Origin: Panagrolaimus kolymaensis
Lineage: Eukaryota > Nematoda > Chromadorea > Rhabditida > Panagrolaimidae
Length of the DNA stretch: 64,000 nt
Direction of reading: 5' to 3'
Assembly: GCA_028622995.1 (NCBI GenBank)
Contig: JAJQJQ010000019.1
Coordinates: 2,914,001-2,978,000 of the forward strand
Below are positions 46,401-54,899 of the stretch, in pieces. Each line of letters starts with the position of its first letter. The stretch's first letter is position 1. The notes under the pieces were generated by a model. The model made no database searches. It saw nothing but the letters and a program-made list of their open reading frames with translations, and was not told where the DNA came from. Both the position numbers and the translations under genes were made by a program.

Positions 46401-47998
46401 TCCAGAAAGAAAACATGGAGTTTTAAGTATTTATTTCTTTTTTGGTCACATTGGATTCTAAACAATGAAAAAGTAAAAAATGAACTATGTTGCAGTTTTT
46501 TTTGGTCAAAAATTATTAGAGATTAACAAAAGGTGAAAAGGTCGTAAGAAATGTTTTACAGTTTTAAAGAATCGCAACTTTACCAAACCTACAAGATTTT
46601 ATTCAGTTTTAAAAAATGTTTTTTTAATTATTTGAAATTTACAAAAAGTGAAAGGTCAATTCCTAATGATCAACAGTTTAAAAAACTCGTAAAATTAACT
46701 TAAATTATAGTGGCTGATGTTTGATCCTCCACAAACTGCTTCAGTTTAAAATCAAAGACTTTCGCACCAAATTTATTTCCCAGACAACAGTTTTTTTTAA
46801 AGTCCATTATATATAATGTTAATTTTTTTATTTCTAGCTTCTCACAAAAATGGCTAAACTTTTGAACCAGTTTTAAATTCAACTTCTCTGTTAGCCGCGT
46901 TTATTATTAGCAATCAGTTATTTTCAAAGTGTTTGTAAATTTATTACCACTAAATGACGACCGTGCCCAGTTTTTTTTTGTTTCATTCTTGCGATATGGA
47001 CAGACAACAGTTTGTATAAATTTTTATTTTGAATAAGCTTTTGCAAAAACTTTAATACAAAGTAAAAAAAGTTTTAAACATAAACTTAAAAAGAAAAAAT
47101 CCAATTTTAATTTAAAAATACAGTTTTTTTTATAAGTTCTCCAAAAAAGTTTATATATGAAAAGTGGTAAAAGGATCAACAGTTTACAATATTTAAAAAT
47201 AAAATTATTTTCAATACATAAATTATGCTCAGTTTTCCTTTTTTTATTGTTTAAAAATATTGTGGAAAACCCTAAGTGTTTTTTTGTACCAGTTTTAATT
47301 TCGACAAACTTTAAAGATTTTATAAGGTGAAAGCATAATTTGTCTGATCTCAAAATTCATCTGCAGTTAAAAATTATTTTAAAAAACACTTTTTTTGTGT
47401 TTCAGTTAAAATCTGCTTTTTAATAATTTTAAAAAGGTTTAAATTTTTAAACAATAAAAATTACACTGTACAGTTTTCTAAAGAATTTAGTAATTCTTCA
47501 GTCTTTTTGTAAATAAATTCTTATAACCCAAGAGTCTCGCAAAAAGGAGTGATATCAAAAATAATCAAAATTTTTTACATATATAAAACACCCGTTCGCA
47601 AACATTCTTATCAGTTTAAAATTAAAAAAAATACATGAAAAATAAAAGTTCAAAAAATGATTCTACATAGTCAAACTCAAAAGAATCAATGTCATTCATT
47701 TATTTGGGTGGTTGCAAAAGCAAAAAATAGCAGCGACAGTGAAGTCTTGAACCAATTTATTATTTTCTTTGTTATGCACTTTTCTTGTTTACCAAAAAAA
47801 CGTTTTCTTTACTTCTTCTAAATTTGGAGAAAGGTTAAAGGAAGAATGCGCTAAATAAAAAAATAAAAACCAATTTGGGTTATTTTTTCTTTTTTTCTAT
47901 CTTTGAAAAAAATAAGTTTTCTTATCATTTGCAGTTATATATTAATACAACCCAATTTTGATACTTTTATTCCTTTTTAAATTTAAAAGAAAAGAAAA
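43496..47998. other. Array DNA of duplication unit A, no gene seen
   Basis: Motif array with internal ~1.2-kb repeats (starting near 44.2, 45.5 and 46.6 kb). Relics of short frames appear but differ between copies. A 17-bp GC-rich hairpin is at 45,170. The 300 bases before 47,999 are related to those before 51,494 and presumably hold the promoter of the Tyr/Asn-rich gene. Confidence 0.55.
45170..45186. repeat. Perfect GC hairpin GCGCGCC-GAA-GGCGCGC
   Basis: A 7-bp perfect stem with a GAA loop inside very AT-rich array DNA; followed by CCCTTTTT. It could be a terminator-like or repeat relic; no further support. Confidence 0.7.
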
Positions 47999-48520
47999 AT
48001 GATTCTCAAACTTCAGTTTTGTTCTTATTTATTTTTTATTTCACTTTTTGTTGTTATTGTAAATTCTCAATATTCATATAACAATAATTATTATTATCGA
48101 AATTATGGACCCCAGCAACAACAATCCTATTATCAACAACCTGGAACTTACAATTACCAACAGCAAGGTTACAATAATGGATATGGATATAACAATAATT
48201 ATTATCAACAGCCTATGAATTACAATAATCAAGGAGGTTATTCTGGCTACAATTACCAACAACCCTATAACTACAATAACAATTATTACCAGCAACCATC
48301 ATCAAGCAGCTATTATAATAATGGATATTATCCATCTTCAACTTATTATCCTTATGGCTCATATAATTATGGAAGAAACGTATTTTCTGGACAAACTTCT
48401 CAAGGATATAGTTATTATGATGGAAGAACAAGAATTTGTGCACCTATGACGAAAATATGTATTTTTGGAAGGTGCACAGTTAAATGTGGTGGTGATACTT
48501 TTACCACATTTGGTAATTAA
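47999..48520 (+). CDS. Tyr/Asn/Gln-rich secreted protein, copy 1
   Basis: Single-exon gene, 173 residues, unrecognised. A signal peptide (to about residue 23, ending VVIVNSQ) is followed by about 115 residues of low-complexity Tyr, Asn, Gln, Gly and Pro (units such as NYQQQGYNNGYGY, YYQQP), a more ordinary stretch GRNVFSGQTSQGYSYYDG, and a Cys-containing tail with RICAPMTKICIFGRCTVKCGG (five Cys if written in full, split here as RICAPMTKIC and IFGRCTVKCGG). Tyr/Gln-rich secreted proteins are often structural (cuticle, silk-like, adhesive); that is inference. A TATA-like TATATATT lies upstream (~47,938) and AATAAA follows the stop. A second copy is at 51,494. Confidence 0.7.
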   Translation: MILKLQFCSYLFFISLFVVIVNSQYSYNNNYYYRNYGPQQQQSYYQQPGTYNYQQQGYNNGYGYNNNYYQQPMNYNNQGGYSGYNYQQPYNYNNNYYQQPSSSSYYNNGYYPSSTYYPYGSYNYGRNVFSGQTSQGYSYYDGRTRICAPMTKICIFGRCTVKCGGDTFTTFGN

Positions 48521-51451
48521 ATAAAGAATTTATGATAAAATAATAAGAATTTTTTTAGGTTAAAAATTTTTTTATCAAGTAAGCAGTTAAATTAATGAAA
48601 AATGAGAATATAATGATGTTGAAGTACACAGTTTAAAAAAAAATTTAATTTAATGGAACTTATTTTATTTTTGCTCTGGTTGAATCTCGAAAGTTATTAA
48701 ATTTCGTTGTAAACAGTTTTAAAAATAAATATTTAATTTGTCCCAGTTTTTTCTTCTCAAACAAGTATGGGGAAAATATTACCTACAGTTTATAATTATT
48801 TTTGTACAAAAAAACCTTCCAATACTTTTTATGCTTAAATTAAGCTATAATTTGTAGCAATGTAAAAATAAATCACAGTTAAATAAACACACGCATTAAT
48901 CTTTTGCACATTTTTTTATAATTTTCTAAAAAATAATAAAAACAAGCTTCTCTGAACTCAGTTTTGAATTTAAATTAATTATATACGGTTGGCATAATTT
49001 TGGATGAAAGAAGAGAGAAAATTAAAAAAGCTTTTATAAAAATTAACATAAAATAGTCGCAAAATAAAAGCGTTCAGTTATGGTAAAAGAAATACATCAC
49101 TCCCCAGTTTCAAATATAAAATTATGGAAATTGAAAAAAATGTGAAATTTCGAGTTAACCCAGTTTTAGCTTAAGATCATTTTTTCACAAGTAAATTTCA
49201 ACGACAGTTAAAAATGATTTTTCACGAACTTATTTAGTTTGAAATTTAAAAAGCTTTGCTATAAACCGATAAAGCTTTATTTACGCAGTTTTTAATTATT
49301 TTTTCTTTAATCTTTATTAAATTTATTTCCTCGAAGAAGAAGATAGTGACAGTTTTATTATTTCTAAATCCCTATCTCACTTCCATCCAACGCCAATTAA
49401 AATTGTAAATCCCTTTTACCTACCCATTTAAATTATATCCAGTTTTTTTCTTCTAATTGTTTTTGAAAGCATTCCTCAAACAAACTAGACCACCTCCAGT
49501 TTTCTTCTGTTTTATTTTAAGCTGGAATCAAAACCCATTTTCAGTTTTATTTATTAAAGCATTTTTTAAAAATAAACAATATTCTCAATTTTTAAAATAA
49601 TTAGTTTTCATGGTTTCCAATAAATGCGATTAGTGCAAAGGAGATTATTTGCCTCACAAAAATTATCATTAAAAATATTCTTTCATTTTGAACTTTTAAC
49701 TTTGTCAAAAATTATTAGAAATTAACAAAAAGTAAAAAGGTCTTAACAAATGCTGTACAGTTTTAAAGAATCGCAACTGGGTGAATATTCAGTTTTAAAG
49801 AATCCTCAATCAATTAGACGGGAAAATATGGCTGTTTATTACTTCCGTACACATTCCGTTCCAGTTTTAAAATCAAAGATTTTTTCTAACCATATCCATT
49901 TCTAAAGAACAGCTTTTTTAAAAGTCCATTGGAATGGCATTTTTTACGAATCACTTCTATGCCGAAAGATGATTGTTAAGACAGTTTTAAAATCAATTTC
50001 TTGATCAACATGAAGACAGTTTTTTTTAAATATCTACTGTGATTGTAATTTAATACAAGCCGACGACCACTTATCCAGTTCAGTTTTTTTCATTATTAAA
50101 AATTTACTAAAAGTTAAAGGCTATTTTCGAATGTCAACAGTTAAAAAAACTCGTAAAATTAATTAAAATTATGGCTGATGTTTTTTCGCGTCAACAAGTC
50201 CCTCCAGTTTTAAAATCAAAGGCTTTCTAACCGAATTTATTTCTATCCAACAGTTTTTTTTAAAGTTCATTATAAATATTTTTTATACAGCGCTTCTCAG
50301 CTAACAATTTATATGTTGATTCAGTTTTATATTTAATCTCTCTGCAAACTTTTTGCATTATAGCTAATCGTTTATTTTTTAATACATACTGATGGTAATT
50401 TTTACCTGTAAAGCTAAAATTAATCATGTACAGTTTTTTTTAAATTTCCTAACCTCACAACGTTGATACGCAGTTTTATAAATATAATATTTATTTTTTG
50501 ATGCTTCAACAAAAGCTTTATCATGGCAATAAAAAAAACCTACACATAAAATTTAAAGAAAAATCAATGCGTTCATGAAAATAAATTACAGTTTTTTTTA
50601 AATCACCAAAAAAGCCATTATAAATAAAAGCAATAAAGCTGATAAACAGTTTAAAAAATTATTAAAAAATAAAATTTGAATAGACAATGAAAGTCTTTTC
50701 TTTTTATATTGAGTTTTAAAAAATTCTTTCAAAATTCCAAGTAATTTGCCACGCGCCAGTTTTAATTTTGACATACTTAAAAAAATTGACAAGGAAGAAA
50801 CATAATTTGTTTGATTTGAAACTCCAACAACATCTTCAGTTAAAATACTAATAATGAAAACCATTTTTTCTGTTTTTGTTGTTCAACTTTGTAATTTTAT
50901 TTAAAAGATTATATTTTTACAACAACAAAAAATCGCTGCATCAATTTCCGTATCAGTTTTGATTTTGAAAAATTGTATAAAATTCTAAAAACTCGAAAGA
51001 GTTTATTTTAACTCAGTTTCTTTATTGCAAAAAAAAATCTTATAACCCCGAAGTCTCTCAAAGCAGTGAAACCAATAATGACCACAATTTTCTGCACTTA
51101 TAAAAAAAAACCAAAAAAAAAAATAAAAGTACGAAAAAACAAAAGTTCATAAAAAAGTGGATCTTTCTACGTAGTCAAACACAAAAGAACCCATGTCATT
51201 CATAAATTCGGTTGAATTAGTTCAAAAAGAGCAAGAGCAAAAACGACAAAAGAGCAGTCTTGAATCAATTTTTTTTCTTGATTTTTTGAGTTTGTTGTTA
51301 ACTACAAAAATCCTCCCTCCCCATTTTTTATTCCATCAGTCGAAAGTTTAAAAGAATTCGCTAAATAAAAAAAATAAAAATATACTACGGTATATATTTT
51401 TTTCTAAGAATAAAAAAGGTTTTCGATCGCAGTTATAAATAGCGCTCCATT
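48521..51451. other. Array DNA of duplication unit B
   Basis: Motif array without supported genes apart from the ShKT fragment. Two closely related internal repeats at ~49.79 and ~50.14 kb show aligned CAGTTTT sites. Confidence 0.55.
49619..49703 (-). pseudogene. Fragment of the ShKT gene in unit B
   Basis: On the minus strand, about 85 bp closely match 42,680-42,597, the part of exon 2 that encodes the CEANNF...C segment. The rest of the ShKT gene (signal peptide exon, N-terminal Cys region, final TC..C) is not recognisable nearby. It marks the duplicated unit. Confidence 0.75.
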
Positions 51452-51694
51452 TTGATCATTTTTGTTAGTTTTTTAATCACTCACAAAAAAAGTATGTCTT
51501 CCAAACGCCAATTTTGTATTAATATATTTTTTATTTCACTTTTTGTTGTTGTTGTAAACTCTCAATATTCATATAACAATAATTATTATTATCGAAATTA
51601 TGGACCCCAGCAACAACAATCCTATTATCAACAGCCTATGAATTACAATTACCAACAACAACATGGCTACAGTAATGGATATGGATATGGATAT

Positions 51695-51908
51695 TGTTGT
51701 GTTCATGCGCCATTATTCAAATAGGCGCCACTGCACAACAGTCTAACATTCAGTGACATTCAGTGTTACTGTTGACACCTCGCCAATGTTAGTTTGTCTT
51801 CCTCTGTTTTGTTTTGTTGTTAGTTTCATTATCATAAATTCTCAGCTCTGCTGTCAACTACGTTAAATCTCTCTATTGTGAATTTGTAAGTATCTCGGAT
51901 ACACAACA
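51695..51908 (+). repeat. 5' LTR
   Basis: 214 bp, TGTTG...CAACA. Differs from the 3' LTR at CTCTATTG versus CTCAATTG near its end. Confidence 0.95.
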
Positions 51909-52094
51909 AATTTAGTGGTGACGAAAGATTCTAACCCGCTCCTGTTTCTTGTTGTTCCATCATTGGTCCAACAATCTCTGCTATCTCCGGTGCCGCTGCT
52001 CGTGCTCTTGGTCAAATCTCAAACATTGCCGTTGAACACCTTTGGTTCAACTCAACGCAAATAACACCTGCAACCGACAACTTTGAACTTCAAA

Positions 52095-54335
52095 ATGGTC
52101 AATACTCCTCCAACTACGCCTACTAAGCCTGTTGTTATTGCCGCTGCCGCTGAAGATGCCGCTGAAATTCTTCCTATGATTGATTACAAGGCGCTTGCTC
52201 AAGCTATGTTTGATGTTAAAACCGATGTCAATGCTCAACCTACTGGTAAGTCAACTGTTTCTTTGCCTCGTCTGCCTAAGTTCAACTATGATCCTGCCTG
52301 TGCTGACTCCGCTGCAACTTGGTTTGGTCGTATTGACACTGAATTTGATCTTCGTCCTGGTGCATCTGCGAAACAACAAGTTGGATTGGTTCTCTCTGCT
52401 CTTGATGATACCGATTATCGAAAGGTTGTGAAAGCTTTTCTTCCTCTCACCGTTGCCGATGTCCAATCTGTCGACGAAATCAAAATGGTCATGATCAAAC
52501 TATTTGACCGTTCAGAATCCATCTTCGCAAGACGTTATGCTCGATTTCAAATGGTGTGGAAGGGGCATGATGCCGAACCTATCTCTGAATTCATGTCAAG
52601 AATCCACGAAAGTGCTGATGCCTTTGCTGCTGATTCGTTCTCCATCAATGAACTCAATACCTTGACTCTTCTTATGTCTATGCAAAGCCATGATCTTGCT
52701 CCATTCCGTAAACGTATCCTCGACATGCTTACCGTTGATCCGAAGACCACGCTTGCTAAATGTGAAGAAACTATTCTCAACATGATTCAAACTGAAAGAG
52801 AACAAAAGCTTCCTGAAGCCTTTGCTTTGAACTATGTTATAAACAATCGTAATGGTCAACGAACGAATTCTCGTGGAAAGAATATGCCTAACTATGCCGA
52901 TGAAGATTCTCCTGCCTCTGGTCATGCACAATCCTGTTTCCGATGTGGAGAACCTCATGATCCTGAAAGCTGCCCTCGCAAGAACACAATTTGCTTTTAT
53001 TGTCAATTGCCTGGTCACATTGCAAGTGTTTGTCCAAAGAGAGCCAAAGATAAAAGAAGGAATGCTCGCGTTAACAATGTAAACTTCGCACCTCCTGCCG
53101 GTTACTTCGATGCTCCTCATATTGGAAATGTTCTCGCTCCAAGTGCTCGTGCTCCTGCCGTTGTTTCTAAAGCTGCAAATACTCTTCAACCTGTTCCAAA
53201 ACATGCTGCTGCCATTGATCCTTATATGCCTGATGCTTATGGATACTCTGAATTACCTGGCTTATGTCCCTCTGGTCCTTATGGTACACATGCTCTAGTT
53301 TATGGTCTGACACCTGGTGAATGTGTTGAATTTAAACGTTCAGAAAAAGAAAAAGAAACACAAAAAGGGCTGGGCACAATTCAAGAGATCACCGCCTATG
53401 GGAAATACAAAATCAAGGATTTCACTGTCGACAAGCCATACTATGTGAAAACTGAACAACTCCTTCGCAAGTGGACTCCTCCTGCTGAATACATGGCTCC
53501 TGTGAAAAATGTGCCTATCAAGAATGTTCCTATGGTAAACGCCGTTTCCGTTGCCGCTGCAACGATGTCCACTGCTGATTGTGATATGGGAATTAGATTC
53601 AATTCCGCTGCTTTTGATCAGAACGATGTCTCTGATGCTATGGTCCCTATGAATTTTGCTGATCTGAATGGTACCTCAATTCATAGCCGTGACGCCGCTG
53701 CTCCTGATCGGATTGATCTTGATGCTTTGTTAATGATGAGCTCTGATGATCTGAATGATGCCTCAACTCATGCTCGTGCCGGAGATGCACATGGAAGTGC
53801 CGGAGATGCACATGGAAGTGCCGGAGACGCACATGGAAGTGCCGGAGATGCACATGGAAATGCCAATGTTGCACATGGATGTGCCGATGTTACACATGGA
53901 TGTGTCGAGGCTGTATATGCTAATGGTGAGCGATGCTCCTATGCTCAAGATGAGTCCTGGATGCCAATGTCAAATTGGGAAGAAGATCCTATGCAAGATT
54001 CTCAACTTTTGGGAGGGGAAAGGAACGTTGGTTGCTACTCACAACCGCACCATGCACTTAAAGTTGCTCCGCCTCACCACTGTTCAAATGTTCCTCCATC
54101 CGATGTTATCTCTGCTGGTGAACCGCCTGATCCAACTGGAAACTCAATCTCAACGTATGGTCGCTCAACAAATGTTCCAGAAACCTTGGCTCCTGATCCT
54201 CAAGAACCTCAAGAAGTCATTAAGAAGCTCGACTCCAATGGCTCATCAACAAACTATGCTATGCCTATGCTAAATATTTCCTTAGCCTCTCTAGCCGTTG
54301 TTAGCTTTGTATGTCTTAAGCTTTCTTATAAGTGA
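52095..54335 (+). CDS. Gag-like protein of the LTR element
   Basis: Single open frame of 746 codons; I take the ATG at 52095. Residues ~45-240 are helical and capsid-like (PRLPKFNYDP, AATWFGRIDTEF, as in Ty3/gypsy-type Gag of nematodes). Two zinc knuckles follow at ~280-315: CFRCGEPHDPESC (CX2CX3HX4C, one residue shorter than usual) and CFYCQLPGHIASVC (the standard CX2CX4HX4C). A segment at ~415-460 (PGECVEFKR...KYKIKDF...QLLRKW) looks like the small SH3-like barrel at the end of some integrases, which could be a relic of a deleted pol gene; this is inference. Then come about six 7-residue repeats GDAHGSA (53,778-53,900) and a hydrophobic C-terminus (LNISLASLAVVSFVCL). No protease motif. The frame is fully open, consistent with a recent insertion. 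Confidence 0.85.
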   Translation: MVNTPPTTPTKPVVIAAAAEDAAEILPMIDYKALAQAMFDVKTDVNAQPTGKSTVSLPRLPKFNYDPACADSAATWFGRIDTEFDLRPGASAKQQVGLVLSALDDTDYRKVVKAFLPLTVADVQSVDEIKMVMIKLFDRSESIFARRYARFQMVWKGHDAEPISEFMSRIHESADAFAADSFSINELNTLTLLMSMQSHDLAPFRKRILDMLTVDPKTTLAKCEETILNMIQTEREQKLPEAFALNYVINNRNGQRTNSRGKNMPNYADEDSPASGHAQSCFRCGEPHDPESCPRKNTICFYCQLPGHIASVCPKRAKDKRRNARVNNVNFAPPAGYFDAPHIGNVLAPSARAPAVVSKAANTLQPVPKHAAAIDPYMPDAYGYSELPGLCPSGPYGTHALVYGLTPGECVEFKRSEKEKETQKGLGTIQEITAYGKYKIKDFTVDKPYYVKTEQLLRKWTPPAEYMAPVKNVPIKNVPMVNAVSVAAATMSTADCDMGIRFNSAAFDQNDVSDAMVPMNFADLNGTSIHSRDAAAPDRIDLDALLMMSSDDLNDASTHARAGDAHGSAGDAHGSAGDAHGSAGDAHGNANVAHGCADVTHGCVEAVYANGERCSYAQDESWMPMSNWEEDPMQDSQLLGGERNVGCYSQPHHALKVAPPHHCSNVPPSDVISAGEPPDPTGNSISTYGRSTNVPETLAPDPQEPQEVIKKLDSNGSSTNYAMPMLNISLASLAVVSFVCLKLSYK
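53778..53905 (+). repeat. 21-bp tandem repeats inside the gag-like gene
   Basis: About four near-identical 21-bp units (GCCGGAGATGCACATGGAAG-like) followed by two or three degenerate ones; they encode GDAHGSA and variants. Confidence 0.85.
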
Positions 54336-54342
54336 GGAGGGA

Positions 54343-54556
54343 TGTTGTGTTCATGCGCCATTATTCAAATAGGCGCCACTGCACAACAGTCTAACATTCA
54401 GTGACATTCAGTGTTACTGTTGACACCTCGCCAATGTTAGTTTGTCTTCCTCTGTTTTGTTTTGTTGTTAGTTTCATTATCATAAATTCTCAGCTCTGCT
54501 GTCAACTACGTTAAATCTCTCAATTGTGAATTTGTAAGTATCTCGGATACACAACA
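54343..54556 (+). repeat. 3' LTR
   Basis: 214 bp, TGTTG...CAACA, directly after the purine tract. Confidence 0.95.
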
Positions 54557-54819
54557 GATATAATAATAATTATCAACAGCCCATGACATACCAAGGCTAT
54601 AGGGGATACAACTACCAACAACCATCAAATTATTATAATAATAATGGATATTATCAAGCTTCAAATAGTTATTACTATCCTTATAGCTCTAATGGCTATA
54701 ACAATAATAATTATTATCAACAAAATCAAAATATGTTTTCTGGACAAACATCTCAAGGATATAACTCTTATGATGGAACACGGATGTTTAACTCGATTTT
54801 AAAGGGGTAACAATTTCGT

Positions 54820-54893
54820 ACATTTTTTAATGGCAGGCAGACCTCTTCCATGGGCCGACTTTTTGCGGCCCTTTTTGAATCCCATTAAAAAAA
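54820..54893. repeat. Short foldback at the altered end of copy 2
   Basis: ATTTTTTAATGG at 54,822 pairs with CCCATTAAAAAAAT at ~54,880, enclosing a GGGCCG...CGGCCC hairpin. It lies where the Tyr/Asn-rich gene diverges from copy 1 (which resumes similarity near TACCACATTT at ~54,902), so it is probably a small insertion. Confidence 0.5.
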
Positions 54894-54899
54894 TTTTTG

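Larger units (their letters stand above)
37350..51010 (+). repeat. CAGTTTT array, block 4 (motif on + strand)
   Basis: The longest block. Example positions of the C: 42227, 42289, 42342, 42384, 42446, 42491 and 42532 (spacings 62, 53, 42, 62, 45, 41). Before each CAG stand ~20-28 nt of mixed sequence; after it an A/T-only run of 10-25 nt. It covers the Sre introns, the otherwise empty 39.0-42.5 kb, the ShKT intron and the duplicated region to 51 kb. A continuation lies at 55.1-55.75 kb. I saw hardly any AAAACTG on the + strand within it. Confidence 0.85.
51695..54556 (+). mobile_element. LTR retroelement with gag-like gene only
   Basis: Two 214-bp LTRs (51695-51908, 54343-54556) begin TGTTG and end CAACA, differ at one or very few positions, and are flanked by a 5-bp target duplication GATAT (51690-51694, 54557-54561). 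TGG at 51916 begins a possible primer-binding site. A purine tract GTGAGGAGGGA directly precedes the 3' LTR. The only long gene is gag-like; no protease, reverse transcriptase, RNase H or integrase catalytic motif is seen. This is the structure of non-autonomous TR-GAG elements, probably moved by a related Ty3/gypsy-type element. The base composition is clearly less AT-rich than the surroundings. Confidence 0.92.
51494..54812 (+). pseudogene. Tyr/Asn/Gln-rich secreted protein, copy 2, split by an LTR element
   Basis: The start and signal peptide (…VVVVNSQ) and the first ~67 residues are nearly the same as copy 1. At 51,694 the gene is interrupted, exactly between codons, by the LTR element, and resumes at 54,562 in the same frame. 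The C-terminal part keeps MFSGQTSQGYNSYDG, then diverges: instead of the Cys-containing tail it ends in about ten unrelated residues at 54,812. The divergence coincides with a short inverted repeat at 54.82-54.89 kb. So even without the LTR element the product would lack the Cys tail. Confidence 0.8.

Noticed and set aside
48074..48295. Ile/Val-rich minus-strand frame over the Tyr/Asn-rich gene
   Set aside because: Antisense reading of TAT/AAT codons; the sense frame has a signal peptide and a paralog.
53647..53948. His/Phe-rich and Met/Gly/Ser repeat frames over the gag-like gene
   Set aside because: Other-frame readings of the 21-bp tandem repeat.
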